Positions 28,865 through 37,942 of a stretch of 64,000 nt of DNA are shown here, piece after piece. The stretch covers positions 124,001-188,000 of the forward strand of contig CAMYIE010000002.1 in NCBI GenBank assembly GCA_947258405.1. Direction: 5' to 3'. The stretch comes from an uncultured Eudoraea sp. Its GTDB lineage: Bacteria; Bacteroidota; Bacteroidia; Flavobacteriales; Flavobacteriaceae. The number at the start of each line of letters is the position of its first letter. Position 1 is the first letter of the stretch. The position numbers and the translations under genes were made by a program. The notes beneath the pieces were generated by a model. It ran no database searches. It worked only from the letters and a program-made list of their open reading frames with translations, and was not told the DNA's origin.

Positions 28865-29407
28865 ATGTATGCAAATAATTTTCCTGAGAAACGTTACCGA
28901 CATACCATGGCGTTTCTTAAGAAGCATATCTCTACTGAGCAAAAAATCCTCGATTTAGGAGTACCCAATCCTTTCTCTGAAAGAATGAAAGAGCAGGGCT
29001 ACTCAGTTGAAAATACTGAGGGAGAGGATCTGGATCTGGATCTATCCCAGGTTATAAAAACCAATGCAGAGGTAGTTACAGCCTTTGAAATCTTTGAGCA
29101 CTTAGTGGCCCCCTTCAACGTATTGCGAGATATTCAATCTGATTTTCTGGTGGCAAGTATTCCCCTCGGCCTATGGTTTGCAAGTGCTTACCGAAATAAG
29201 CGAGATCCATGGGACCGGCATTTTCACGAATTCGAGGATTGGCAGTTCGATTGGTTATTGGAAAAGGCCGGCTGGAAAATAATAGATCGTGCCAAATGGA
29301 CCAACCCGGTTAAGAAAATTGGTTTTAGGCCACTTCTGAGATCTTTTACACCACGGTATTATATTGTTTATGCCCAGCGGGTTAAAGAAACCAATACCGA
29401 TCTTTAA
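28865..29407 (+). CDS. SAM-dependent methyltransferase-like protein
   Basis: A 180-residue class I methyltransferase-like protein. The SAM-binding glycine motif is reduced (ILDLGVPNPFSERMKEQG), followed by a run of alternating Asp-Leu (EDLDLDLSQ) encoded by a short hexanucleotide repeat, and the post-II segment VVTAFEIFEHLVAPFNVLRDI is well kept. It lies 24 bases after the KAS III-like gene and 44 bases before the glycosyltransferase. The substrate is unknown. Confidence 0.78.
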   Translation: MYANNFPEKRYRHTMAFLKKHISTEQKILDLGVPNPFSERMKEQGYSVENTEGEDLDLDLSQVIKTNAEVVTAFEIFEHLVAPFNVLRDIQSDFLVASIPLGLWFASAYRNKRDPWDRHFHEFEDWQFDWLLEKAGWKIIDRAKWTNPVKKIGFRPLLRSFTPRYYIVYAQRVKETNTDL

Positions 29408-29451
29408 TTGGTATCTATTGAAAATATGGTAAGGAGTACTCTTTAACAACT

Positions 29452-30303
29452 ATGTTGAAAACAGCCATAATTATACCGGCACACAATGAAGAGAGGCTTA
29501 TTGCGGCATGCCTCGAAAATTACCTTTCTCAGACCGTCAGACCCGATTTGATCCTTGTCGTAGACGATAATTCCTCTGATAATACTTATGGAATTGTGTC
29601 TTCTTTCAGCAAACTACACCCATGGATCAGAGGCCTTCGATTCCATTCTGAAGCTGTGCATCGCCCTGGAGAAAAGGTGGTAAATGCCTTTAATTTTGGT
29701 TTATCCTCACTCGATGTTGATTTTGATCTGATCGGAAAATTCGATGCTGATATTATATTACCCGAAGATTATTTTGAAAATGTTGTTAAAGCCTTTGAAC
29801 AAGACCCGGAATTAGGGCTCTGTTCGGGCTTACTGTATATTAAAAAAGGTGAAAAATGGATTTATGAATCCATCTCCAACCGAGAACATGTCAGGGGTCC
29901 GGTAAAGCTCTATCGCCATAGTTGTATTAGAGCTATGGGCGGCTTAAGACCAGGGCTGGGTTGGGACACTGCAGACACCTTCCTTCTCAGGTATTATGGT
30001 TTCAGGATGCAAACCTTAGCTGAATTGAAGATAAAACACCTTCGCCCCACCGGGGCATCTTATCAAAATTCAACGGCGATCAATCAGGGGATGGCTTACC
30101 GGAATATGCGCTATGGCCTGGTGATTTCATTGTTAGCGGCGTTTAAAATGGCCTGGATTAAAGGTTCATTGGGTATTATTTGGAACAGCATCCGTGGATA
30201 TTACCAGGCGAAAAGAGATCAACTCCCCTATCTGGTAACCGCAGAAGAAGGTGGTTTCATCAGAAAGTATAGATGGATGCTGATTGGTAAAAAGCTATTT
30301 TAG
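29452..30303 (+). CDS. Family 2 glycosyltransferase
   Basis: A 283-residue GT-A fold glycosyltransferase. It starts with AIIIPAHNEERLI, has the nucleotide-sugar site VVDDNSSDNTYGIV and the metal-binding FDADIILPEDY, and the acceptor-side GWDTADTFLLRYYGFR. A weakly hydrophobic stretch near residues 222-240 may associate with the membrane. It forms a cluster with the two preceding genes, and its end overlaps the convergent pafA by 9 bases. Confidence 0.88.
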   Translation: MLKTAIIIPAHNEERLIAACLENYLSQTVRPDLILVVDDNSSDNTYGIVSSFSKLHPWIRGLRFHSEAVHRPGEKVVNAFNFGLSSLDVDFDLIGKFDADIILPEDYFENVVKAFEQDPELGLCSGLLYIKKGEKWIYESISNREHVRGPVKLYRHSCIRAMGGLRPGLGWDTADTFLLRYYGFRMQTLAELKIKHLRPTGASYQNSTAINQGMAYRNMRYGLVISLLAAFKMAWIKGSLGIIWNSIRGYYQAKRDQLPYLVTAEEGGFIRKYRWMLIGKKLF

Positions 30304-31968
30304 TACCGCCTTAATAGGCTCACCCTGACTTCCATCGGGGAATGCAATTCCGAGTAAAGTAGCAATGGTTGGGGCGATATCTGTAATATTGGTTCTATTA
30401 ACTGTACTCCCATTATTAATACCCGCGCCATAGAAAATAAGGGGAACATGAGTATCGTACTTATATGGCGAACCATGGTCTGAGCCGGTTGCTCCATAGG
30501 CCGTATTAGCTGCCTTATATATCAGTAATAAATCGCCGGAACGCTTTGGGTTGTAAGTATTCTGAACAAGATTCGAGATGCCATCCACATAACTCGAGTT
30601 CAGTAACTGATCGGCGGTGTAAACCCTATCGATCGGATCATAGGTTAATATTTCTCTTCGGATGTCTTCCTCAACCTTTTGTCGTTCAAGCCCCAGGTTA
30701 GCGATCACATCGTAGTTGAAAAACAAATATTTATTAGACCGGTGCTGAATTATATCAGTGGTTCCGTATTTATATCGCAGAAATTCCTCAAAGCGATCAT
30801 TATATTTATCAATCCCCAAAAGTCCGGCCGGGATCTTAAGATCCTCTAAATAGCTGGAAACGTTCATGGCCCCATGATCAGCCGTCAGAAAAAGGGTATA
30901 CTCACCTTCCCCCACTTCATTGTCGAGTGTTTCCATCAACCGTTCTAATTCCAAATCCAGGCGCAGGTACATATCCTGAATCTCTTTTGAATTTACCCCA
31001 AATTGATGACCAACAATATCGGTGCTGGAATAACTGATAGCCAGAAAATCGGTGTATTGGTCTTTACCTAAATTTTCATTGTCGATGGCGGCAATAGCAA
31101 AATCTGTGGTCAGACTATTTCCGTAGGGTGAAGATTTAATAAGTTCAAATCGGTTGTTGGCGTCCCAGATCTCATCCAGCCTATGAGGAAAAACAGGCCC
31201 GTTCTCCCCTGCAAAAGCCTCTTCATATTTATTGCTATCCGGGCCGCTTTCCAAATATTGATTTATCTCCTTGAGCGTATTCCAGGTCTTTTTGTACGAC
31301 GCTGCTATTCCCGATGCATTAAAATCAGAGACCCATTGTGGCAGCTCATCCATATAAAAGGAGCTGCTTATCCATTTCCCTTCCGAATAGCCACGAAACC
31401 AATAGGCTGCATTGGCAGTAAAGCCTGCAGGGAGTAAGGCTCCCCTATCTTTTATAGAGATCGATATAACCTTAGATCGCAGTTGAAAATGCGTTCTCAG
31501 CTTATCAGTAATAGTAGGAGCATTGAGACGATGCGGCGACATTTGTCCGGCATCAGAAGTCGTCCCTAAGGATGAATACTCCGGATCGGCAACACAGTAA
31601 ACCATCTGCTTACTCACTTTGTCATACCAGTTATTACCTACAATACCATGTACAGAAGGGGTACTACCGGTATATACCGAGGCATGACCTGGTGCTGTAC
31701 TGGTCTCGGAATAATTAAAATGATTATTCCTGCAATTGAAACCTTTGCGAATGAGTCTTTGAAAACCTCCTTCACCATAATGATTTGCGAATCGTGTGAG
31801 GTAATCGAATCTCATCTGGTCTACAATCACCCCTACAATAAGCTTTGGAACAACTGTTTGTTCAACCTGAAGTTGTTGTGCCTTTTCCTTCGATTTCCGC
31901 TGGGCAGTTACAAAAAATGATCCCCATCCAGAAATCAGAATAAAACCGAGTAATAAAATCTTGTTCAT
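30295..31968 (-). CDS. pafA: PafA-type phosphate-irrepressible alkaline phosphatase
   Basis: A 557-residue exported phosphomonoesterase. The signal peptide ends at VTAQ (about residue 23). The catalytic threonine is T91 in TAPGHASVYTG, with Asn112 (GNNWY) and the Lys173-Asp-Arg175 motif (IKDRGA) that distinguish PafA from E. coli PhoA. Zinc ligands are in VDQMRFDYL, SSTDIVGHQFG, TADHGA and DTHVP. PafA of flavobacteria is active regardless of phosphate supply and releases phosphate from organic phosphates. Single-gene unit with its own -7 candidate (31993-32000). Confidence 0.92.
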   Translation of the reverse strand: MNKILLLGFILISGWGSFFVTAQRKSKEKAQQLQVEQTVVPKLIVGVIVDQMRFDYLTRFANHYGEGGFQRLIRKGFNCRNNHFNYSETSTAPGHASVYTGSTPSVHGIVGNNWYDKVSKQMVYCVADPEYSSLGTTSDAGQMSPHRLNAPTITDKLRTHFQLRSKVISISIKDRGALLPAGFTANAAYWFRGYSEGKWISSSFYMDELPQWVSDFNASGIAASYKKTWNTLKEINQYLESGPDSNKYEEAFAGENGPVFPHRLDEIWDANNRFELIKSSPYGNSLTTDFAIAAIDNENLGKDQYTDFLAISYSSTDIVGHQFGVNSKEIQDMYLRLDLELERLMETLDNEVGEGEYTLFLTADHGAMNVSSYLEDLKIPAGLLGIDKYNDRFEEFLRYKYGTTDIIQHRSNKYLFFNYDVIANLGLERQKVEEDIRREILTYDPIDRVYTADQLLNSSYVDGISNLVQNTYNPKRSGDLLLIYKAANTAYGATGSDHGSPYKYDTHVPLIFYGAGINNGSTVNRTNITDIAPTIATLLGIAFPDGSQGEPIKAVLK

Positions 31969-31992
31969 GCTACCTTAAATATGGTGAAATAT

Positions 31993-32000
31993 CAAAAGTA
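31993..32000 (-). promoter_or_regulatory. Candidate -7 promoter element for pafA
   Basis: On the minus strand TACTTTTG fully matches TAnnTTTG, 25 bases before the pafA ATG. Confidence 0.5.
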
Positions 32001-32085
32001 ATTAATTCAATCACTAAAATTTTAATACAAGATCAATTCAAGGTTAATATTCTTATTTTTACCGGCAGAAGTATAGTAGCTACTT

Positions 32086-32823
32086 ATGAATTACGTTTCC
32101 TATATCGGGAGTTATGCCATCATGATCAGGGAGGTTTTCAAGAAACCTACCAAATGGCCTGTGATGCGCATCCTGATCCTAAAGGAGATAGACGAACTTA
32201 TCTTTGGATCTCTTGGTATTATTATTTTTATTTCACTCTTTATAGGTGGGGTGGTGTCTATTCAAACAGCTTTGAATCTAGATAACCCCTTAATCCCTTT
32301 AAGTCTTATAGGATTTGCCACAAGGCAATCGGTAATCCTCGAATTCGCCCCGACATTCACCTCCATAATTATGGCTGGTAAAGTGGGGTCTTATATAACC
32401 TCCAGCATAGGCACAATGCGGGTAACCGAACAGATTGATGCCCTTGAGGTCATGGGGGTGAATTCATTAAATTATCTGGTATTCCCAAAGATCGTGGCTA
32501 TGATGATCTACCCTTTTGCCGTAGCGGTCGCCATGTATGTTGGGATCCTTGGAGGTTGGATCGCAGCTGTATTTGGTGGGTTCACTTCAAGTGCCGAATT
32601 TGTGGAAGGCCTGCAACTGGATTTTAAGCCATTCCATGTCACCTATTCTTTTATAAAAACATATGTATTTGCTTTTGTACTGGCAACTATTCCCTCCTAT
32701 CATGGTTATTATATGAAAGGTGGTGCACTTGATGTTGGTAAAGCGGCTACCACCTCATTTGTCTGGACGAGCGTGGTGATTATCGTTATGAATTTCATCC
32801 TCACTCAATTATTGCTAGGATAA
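32086..32823 (+). CDS. mlaE: MlaE-family lipid ABC transporter permease
   Basis: A 245-residue membrane protein of the MlaE/YrbE permease family, part of the system that moves phospholipids between inner and outer membranes. About five hydrophobic segments are present, with the family-typical RQSVILEFAPTFTSIIMAGKVGSYI and IGTMRVTEQIDALEVMGVN (the EQIDALEVMG core is diagnostic). Its stop overlaps the ATPase start (TAATGA), so the two are coupled. The substrate-binding MCE protein, usually next in other phyla, is not in this window. Confidence 0.92.
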   Translation: MNYVSYIGSYAIMIREVFKKPTKWPVMRILILKEIDELIFGSLGIIIFISLFIGGVVSIQTALNLDNPLIPLSLIGFATRQSVILEFAPTFTSIIMAGKVGSYITSSIGTMRVTEQIDALEVMGVNSLNYLVFPKIVAMMIYPFAVAVAMYVGILGGWIAAVFGGFTSSAEFVEGLQLDFKPFHVTYSFIKTYVFAFVLATIPSYHGYYMKGGALDVGKAATTSFVWTSVVIIVMNFILTQLLLG

Positions 32824-33590
32824 TGATAGAAGTAGAAAATCTTCATAAATATTTTGGTGACACCCACGTTCTGGATAGCATATCCACTTCGTTTGAAAAA
32901 GGTAAGACCAACATGATTATCGGGCAGAGTGGTTCTGGAAAAACCGTCTTTATGAAATGTCTCCTGGGCCTATTGACCCCTGATGAGGGCACTATTAGTT
33001 ATGATGGCCGTCGATTCGCAGAACTTACGACAGACGATCGGAGAAATCTCAGACAAGAGATGGGAATGGTATTCCAGGGCAGCGCACTTTTTGATTCGAT
33101 GACGGTTGAAGGCAATGTGATGTTCCCGCTCGAAATGTTCACCAATCAATCGAGGTCTGAAATGGAAGACCGGGTAAACTTTGTCCTAGAACGTGTTAAC
33201 CTGGTGGATGCCCATAAGAAATTCCCCTCGGAGATATCCGGTGGGATGCAGAAACGCGTGGCTATCGCAAGGGCTATTGTTATGAAACCAAAATATCTGT
33301 TTTGTGATGAACCCAATTCCGGACTCGATCCGAATACGGCCATCATCATCGACAACCTTATTCAGGAAATTACTAAAGAATACGATATAATTACCGTGAT
33401 CAATAGCCATGACATGAATTCTGTAATGGAAATCGGAGAAAAGATTATTTTCCTTCGTAACGGGATCAAAGAATGGGAAGGCACCAACAAGGAAATCTTC
33501 AAAACCGATAATGAAGCGATCACCAATTTTGTCTATTCTTCAGAGTTGTACAAAAAAGTAAGGCAGGTCTATATCGCTGAAAGCGATTAA
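32823..33590 (+). CDS. mlaF: MlaF-family ABC transporter ATP-binding protein
   Basis: A 255-residue ABC ATPase. Walker A is GQSGSGKTVF (about residues 36-45), the signature is EISGGMQKRVAIARA and Walker B is YLFCDEPNSGLDP; the SGGMQKR form is typical of MlaF/Ttg2A. It pairs with the upstream permease by start-stop overlap. Its 3' end overlaps the convergent DUF389 gene by 4 bases. Confidence 0.93.
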   Translation: MIEVENLHKYFGDTHVLDSISTSFEKGKTNMIIGQSGSGKTVFMKCLLGLLTPDEGTISYDGRRFAELTTDDRRNLRQEMGMVFQGSALFDSMTVEGNVMFPLEMFTNQSRSEMEDRVNFVLERVNLVDAHKKFPSEISGGMQKRVAIARAIVMKPKYLFCDEPNSGLDPNTAIIIDNLIQEITKEYDIITVINSHDMNSVMEIGEKIIFLRNGIKEWEGTNKEIFKTDNEAITNFVYSSELYKKVRQVYIAESD

Positions 33591-35044
33591 TAGCTTCTTA
33601 CCCTCACTGTGGAGTCTTTTAAACGCAACTGAAGCCATTTACGAATGTTTGCAGATTTTTCATCCATCTGTTTTTTCCTTATTCCCTTATCCCACTGCAA
33701 TTCAAAAACCGGAATTGTATCGAGTTTTTTAAAATCGGTACGGATAGAATAAGAGAATACGAGACCGTTTAATTCTTGATAATTTGCCTTGGCCTCTGCA
33801 CTGATCTCATCGAAAGGAATAGCCAGTTTGGAATTTTTACTAAGCGCTGCGATCTCCTCTTCCAATAACCTTATCCGCTGGTCCTTGTTTTGTATTTCTG
33901 CTTTTTTGGCTTCATAAAGTTCGTTTACGTAATTAAATTTTTGCTCCGAGTCATCGAGTCCGCCCTGAACTATTTTAAGTTCTGTATTGGTAAGTCTTGA
34001 ATACTGCCCCATTTGGGTTTCCCAGGTAGCGATTACATTCCCGGGTATCTCTTCATTTCCAACACACACCAATTCAATCGTGGATAACCCTTTGGGATTA
34101 TAATCTATATCTGTTAAATCATCCAGAAATATTCCACTTTTTTTGAACTGATACACCTCTATGGTATTGCTTATAAATTCATTAGCCTGACCCTTATATC
34201 TCGATTCCTGAAATACATTGTAAAAGGTAATACCTGCCGGAATCATGATCAGAATGGCTACGAGTGAAGCCACCTGACCTAAGAGTCGCCGCCGGGACGA
34301 CTTGATGTATCGAACCATCGGAAATCGCAATATTTTGAGCACCAGAAAAGTAGCAAGGGCTATAAATATTGCGTTTATGGTAAAGAGGTAAAGCGCCCCT
34401 GTGGCGTAGTCCCAATTCCGGATTGCGATACCAAAACCAACTGTACAGAGCGGTGGCATTAATGCCGTGGCTATGGCCACTCCAAAGATTACGGTAGCCA
34501 CAGTTCCTCTCTTAGCCCTGGCAATAACCAGTGCCAGGCCGCCAAAAAATGCGATCAGAACATCCCTGATATCGGGCGAAGTACGGGCCAGCAATTCGGA
34601 TGAATTATTGATAATCGGAAAAAACTCAAAAAAGAGAAATGCGGTTAAAACACTATAAACCACCATTATAGCCCCGTTTAATAAGGAGCGTTTCAAGGTA
34701 TCGATGTCGTTGGTAGCAAAAGAAAGGCCAATCCCCAGGATCGGCCCCATAAGAGGGGAAATTAACATAGCACCGATCACAACGGCGGTGGAGTTGGCGT
34801 TCAATCCTACCGATGCGATAAAGATGGAGCAAACCAGGATCCATATGGTATGGCCCTTAAAAGAAATATCTTTGATAATCGCTTCCTTGGTCGCCTCAAT
34901 ATCGGTCTCCTTCCTTATATTGACCATCTCGGTCAGGAAAGAACGCACCCTGGACATCAATCCCTTAAATTCCTTTTTTATTTCTTCGGGATCCTGATTC
35001 TGTTCGTCTGCAGAATCGGGCTTGCCTTGCGATAAATTATCCAT
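33587..35044 (-). CDS. DUF389 membrane protein
   Basis: A 485-residue protein. The N-terminal about 60 residues are charged and cytoplasmic. Residues about 65-250 hold roughly six transmembrane segments with the DUF389 signature (STAVVIGAMLISPLMGPILG and ALMPPLCTVGFGIAI). After a last hydrophobic helix (about 270-285) comes a C-terminal extracytoplasmic domain of about 200 residues with a coiled-coil segment (YEAKKAEIQNKDQRIRLLEE). The transport role of DUF389 is unproven. It begins 2 bases after the manC stop and so forms a transcript with manC and sprT. Confidence 0.88.
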   Translation of the reverse strand: MDNLSQGKPDSADEQNQDPEEIKKEFKGLMSRVRSFLTEMVNIRKETDIEATKEAIIKDISFKGHTIWILVCSIFIASVGLNANSTAVVIGAMLISPLMGPILGIGLSFATNDIDTLKRSLLNGAIMVVYSVLTAFLFFEFFPIINNSSELLARTSPDIRDVLIAFFGGLALVIARAKRGTVATVIFGVAIATALMPPLCTVGFGIAIRNWDYATGALYLFTINAIFIALATFLVLKILRFPMVRYIKSSRRRLLGQVASLVAILIMIPAGITFYNVFQESRYKGQANEFISNTIEVYQFKKSGIFLDDLTDIDYNPKGLSTIELVCVGNEEIPGNVIATWETQMGQYSRLTNTELKIVQGGLDDSEQKFNYVNELYEAKKAEIQNKDQRIRLLEEEIAALSKNSKLAIPFDEISAEAKANYQELNGLVFSYSIRTDFKKLDTIPVFELQWDKGIRKKQMDEKSANIRKWLQLRLKDSTVRVRSY

Positions 35045-35046
35045 TA

Positions 35047-36144
35047 TTATATATATTGATCTCCATAAATTTCCTTGACCTGAGCCAATACATTTTTGAT
35101 TTCCTGTTCTTTGGATTTGGGCATGATAAGAAGTACTTCATCCTTATCAACAATAACATAATCACTTAAATCTTCTACCACCACAAGTTTCCCTGTTTTG
35201 GTTCGAACCATATTGCTACTGGCATTTCTACCCAGGAATTTCGCATTCACCAGGGCATTATTATGGGGGTCCTTCTCCAACCTGTCATACAACGAACCCC
35301 ATGTTCCGAGATCGTTCCAGTCGAAAGAGGCCGGCCGTACATAGATCTTTTCAGCTCTTTCAAGGATAGCGTAATCTATCGAAATATTTTCAGCTTTCGC
35401 ATAATGTTCCTCTATAAATTCCGCTTCCCTCTCTGTATTATAGAATTCCTCTCCGGCTTTAAACAGTTCGTATTGTGTTGGCCGGAATTGTTTAAAAGCA
35501 TTCAGAATAGTGCTGACACTCCACATAAAGATGCCGGCATTCCATAAAAAATTTCCCTGTTCAAGATATTTCTTAGCCGTTTGGTAAACCGGTTTTTCCT
35601 TGAACTGATTCACTAGTTTTAAGCCTTGATCCTGCTCTGCTTCACCAGACTTTTCATATTCAATATAGCCGTAACCGGTATTGGGAAAGGTTGGAATAAT
35701 TCCCATGGTACAAATAACCTCATCCTCTTCGCAACTTTCAAAGCAATGACCAACATCTTTAGCGAACAATTCCTCTGCTTCAATCCAATGATCGCTCGGC
35801 GCCACTATCATCACAGCCTCCGGGTCCATTTTATTAATTTTCATTGCAGCATAGAGTATACATGGCGCAGTATTTCTCATAGCCGGTTCTGTGACTATCT
35901 GTGGAGTATTGATCGTTGGTATTTGTTCTTTGACCAGGTCACTATACCTCTCATTGGTTAAAATCAATATATTTTCCTTGGGAATAAATGTACTTAATCG
36001 CTCAAACGTTTTTTGTAGCAATGTTTTCCCGGTTCCCAGCATATCGTGAAACTGCTTGGGAAACTCGGTGGTGCTAACAGGCCAAAATCTGGATCCTACT
36101 CCCCCGGCCATGATTACAGCGTAGTGATTTTTTTTCATATTCAT
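35047..36144 (-). CDS. manC: Mannose-1-phosphate guanylyltransferase
   Basis: A 365-residue nucleotidyltransferase making GDP-mannose from mannose-1-phosphate and GTP. The pyrophosphorylase signature is AGGVGSRFWPVSTTEFPKQF near residues 14-33, with ILTNERY, VAPSDHWI and PNTGYGYIEY following. It lacks the C-terminal isomerase domain of bifunctional ManC/AlgA. Two in-frame ATG codons lie 6 bases apart (36144 and 36138), and either could be used. GDP-mannose feeds surface glycans. The gene starts 5 bases after the sprT stop. Confidence 0.93.
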   Translation of the reverse strand: MNMKKNHYAVIMAGGVGSRFWPVSTTEFPKQFHDMLGTGKTLLQKTFERLSTFIPKENILILTNERYSDLVKEQIPTINTPQIVTEPAMRNTAPCILYAAMKINKMDPEAVMIVAPSDHWIEAEELFAKDVGHCFESCEEDEVICTMGIIPTFPNTGYGYIEYEKSGEAEQDQGLKLVNQFKEKPVYQTAKKYLEQGNFLWNAGIFMWSVSTILNAFKQFRPTQYELFKAGEEFYNTEREAEFIEEHYAKAENISIDYAILERAEKIYVRPASFDWNDLGTWGSLYDRLEKDPHNNALVNAKFLGRNASSNMVRTKTGKLVVVEDLSDYVIVDKDEVLLIMPKSKEQEIKNVLAQVKEIYGDQYI

Positions 36145-36149
36145 ATATT

Positions 36150-36743
36150 TTATATTCGTTCTACTTCAGCATTAGGCTGAAATAGGTAGAGTCTTCCGGT
36201 AGAAATTTCCACGCACTCGATCCGTTTTACCCTTTTATCCCCTCTTTTAAATTTTCTTCCATTATACATTCTGAACATAGCCCCTGGTGGAATTTCCATC
36301 ACAGGAACCGCATCCGATGGCGGGTCGTACGATCTCAATGCCAGTGCCAGACTGGAATCTGTAGTACTGCTCGCCTTAGGATTTCTGAGATGATTTGCCA
36401 ATAAGGGTAATAGCTCGGAAGGAAAAATGCCAGGTTGGAGAAACGGCAGCATAAGATGCTGAAATGTGGTTTTCCACTCTTTCCCATGGGGTCTGATTCG
36501 ACGTCCGTACTTTTCAAAAGCTAACAAATGGGCTATTTCATGGACCATAGTCATCAAAAATCTATAGGGATTCTTTGTCGCATTAAGCGTTATAAGATGT
36601 TTGCCATTGACCAGTTGCCTGTAATCGCCATGTCTGGTAACCCTAATAGTTACAACTTTCACCTCTACATCCAATGATCCGAGAAGTTCTTCACACATAG
36701 GAATTGCGGCTTTTGGCAAATACGATTCCAAGCGTTGATCCAT
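36150..36743 (-). CDS. SprT-like zinc metalloprotease-domain protein
   Basis: A 197-residue protein with the SprT-like motif MVHEIAHLLAFEKYG (HExxH at about residues 68-72). The C-terminal zinc-ribbon cysteines found in many SprT proteins are missing; instead there is a tail with basic residues (GRKFKRGDKRVKR). In Flavobacteriia this short SprT-like gene usually precedes manC, as it does here. The function is unknown; the eukaryotic relative Spartan acts on DNA-protein crosslinks. Confidence 0.88.
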   Translation of the reverse strand: MDQRLESYLPKAAIPMCEELLGSLDVEVKVVTIRVTRHGDYRQLVNGKHLITLNATKNPYRFLMTMVHEIAHLLAFEKYGRRIRPHGKEWKTTFQHLMLPFLQPGIFPSELLPLLANHLRNPKASSTTDSSLALALRSYDPPSDAVPVMEIPPGAMFRMYNGRKFKRGDKRVKRIECVEISTGRLYLFQPNAEVERI

Positions 36744-36829
36744 GCCGACAAAAATAAGGTATAATACTATTTAGAGAACATGTTTTGCTAAATTCACTAA
36801 AGAAAAACAATCGTCATATTGATTGCAAA

Positions 36830-37222
36830 ATGTCGATAAAAACAGATGATATCATATACCCGCGGTTAAAGGGCTTTTGGCTAATATTGATTATCTGTGT
36901 AGTATCCTGCCGCTCAGATAATAATGCGACAGTTGCCAATGGTATTACCGGCGAATGGAGGTTGATAGAAGTATTGGCAGATCCGGGAGATGGCAGCGGC
37001 CAATTTACCCCTGTTGATAGCCAGAAACAAATTAGTATCCTTGAACATGGTACTTTCTTTTCCAATGGCGAGCCATGCAATTTTTCTATAGAAGCTATTA
37101 GCCCCACTGAGGGTACTATCCTCGAGGACGGCCAGGGTTATTATCTTGAATGTGAGGCCCCTTGGACAGGTATAATTAGACTGAGCGTTAAGAATGAGGA
37201 GCTGATCATTACCTTTTTTTGA
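36830..37222 (+). CDS. Small lipoprotein of unknown function
   Basis: A 130-residue protein. Starting at ATG 36830 gives a signal anchor FWLILIICVVSC with a lipobox (Cys at about residue 27); the longer frame from TTG 36785 only adds polar residues. The mature part starts ITGEWRLIEVLADPGDG, resembling lipocalin-like small proteins of Bacteroidota (GxW near the N-terminus), but this is a weak match. It has two more cysteines (EPCNF, LECEAP) that may form a disulphide. It is a single gene. Confidence 0.7.
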   Translation: MSIKTDDIIYPRLKGFWLILIICVVSCRSDNNATVANGITGEWRLIEVLADPGDGSGQFTPVDSQKQISILEHGTFFSNGEPCNFSIEAISPTEGTILEDGQGYYLECEAPWTGIIRLSVKNEELIITFF

Positions 37223-37261
37223 ATAGAGCCCTGCCTTCACAAATACGAACGCACCGACTGA

Positions 37262-37942
37262 TCAGGGCGTAGAATTGGAAACCTGAAGTACTTTACCATT
37301 GAAATATAGATTCCCTTCCTGGGCAAACCTTTTTATATATTCGGCCATTTCCAGTGCCGTTACCGGTGCTTTAAAACCCGGAAAGGCTTCTTCGAGCATT
37401 TCTGTCTGTACCGCACCCAAAGCCAGGGCATTAAACACAGGGCCCGTTTCTTTGAATTCTTCCGCCAGCAGTTCTGAAAGAGTAATCAGTGCTCCTTTAC
37501 TGGAGCTATAGGCCGAAAGTCCGGGAAATTTAGCACTGCCCTGAATACCTCCCATAGAACTGATATTAACCACATGACCGCTTTTACCCATATACGGAAC
37601 GATAGTCTGAATCAAACCTGCAACGCCGAAGACATTCACCTGAAAAACACCAACGAACTCTTCGATGGATGTTTCCATAAAAGGTTTGTTCACCAGACTA
37701 CCCGCATTATTGATCAGAATATCCACGGATCCCCATTGTTCACTGAGGAATGATTTTAGTTCTGAAATGCTATCCGTATTTTGGAGGTCGAATGGCAAGG
37801 CGGTAATACGTTCATTACCCAGGGCCCGCATTGGTTCAGGGTTTCGTGATAAGGCCAAGACAGCATTTCCTTCTTCAGCAAAAAGTTTTGCCAATTCAAA
37901 TCCAATTCCCCGGCTGCAACCGGTTATCACCACATTTGCCAT
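37262..37942 (-). CDS. SDR-family NAD(P)-dependent oxidoreductase
   Basis: A 226-residue classical SDR. The cofactor motif is TGCSRGIG (residues 7-14), NNAG is present, and the catalytic Ser-Tyr-Lys are in ISSMGGIQ and YSSSKGAL. The C-terminus is short. It starts at the stop codon of the M28 peptidase gene (TAATG overlap), so the two are coupled, although no shared pathway is obvious. The substrate is unknown. Confidence 0.9.
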   Translation of the reverse strand: MANVVITGCSRGIGFELAKLFAEEGNAVLALSRNPEPMRALGNERITALPFDLQNTDSISELKSFLSEQWGSVDILINNAGSLVNKPFMETSIEEFVGVFQVNVFGVAGLIQTIVPYMGKSGHVVNISSMGGIQGSAKFPGLSAYSSSKGALITLSELLAEEFKETGPVFNALALGAVQTEMLEEAFPGFKAPVTALEMAEYIKRFAQEGNLYFNGKVLQVSNSTP

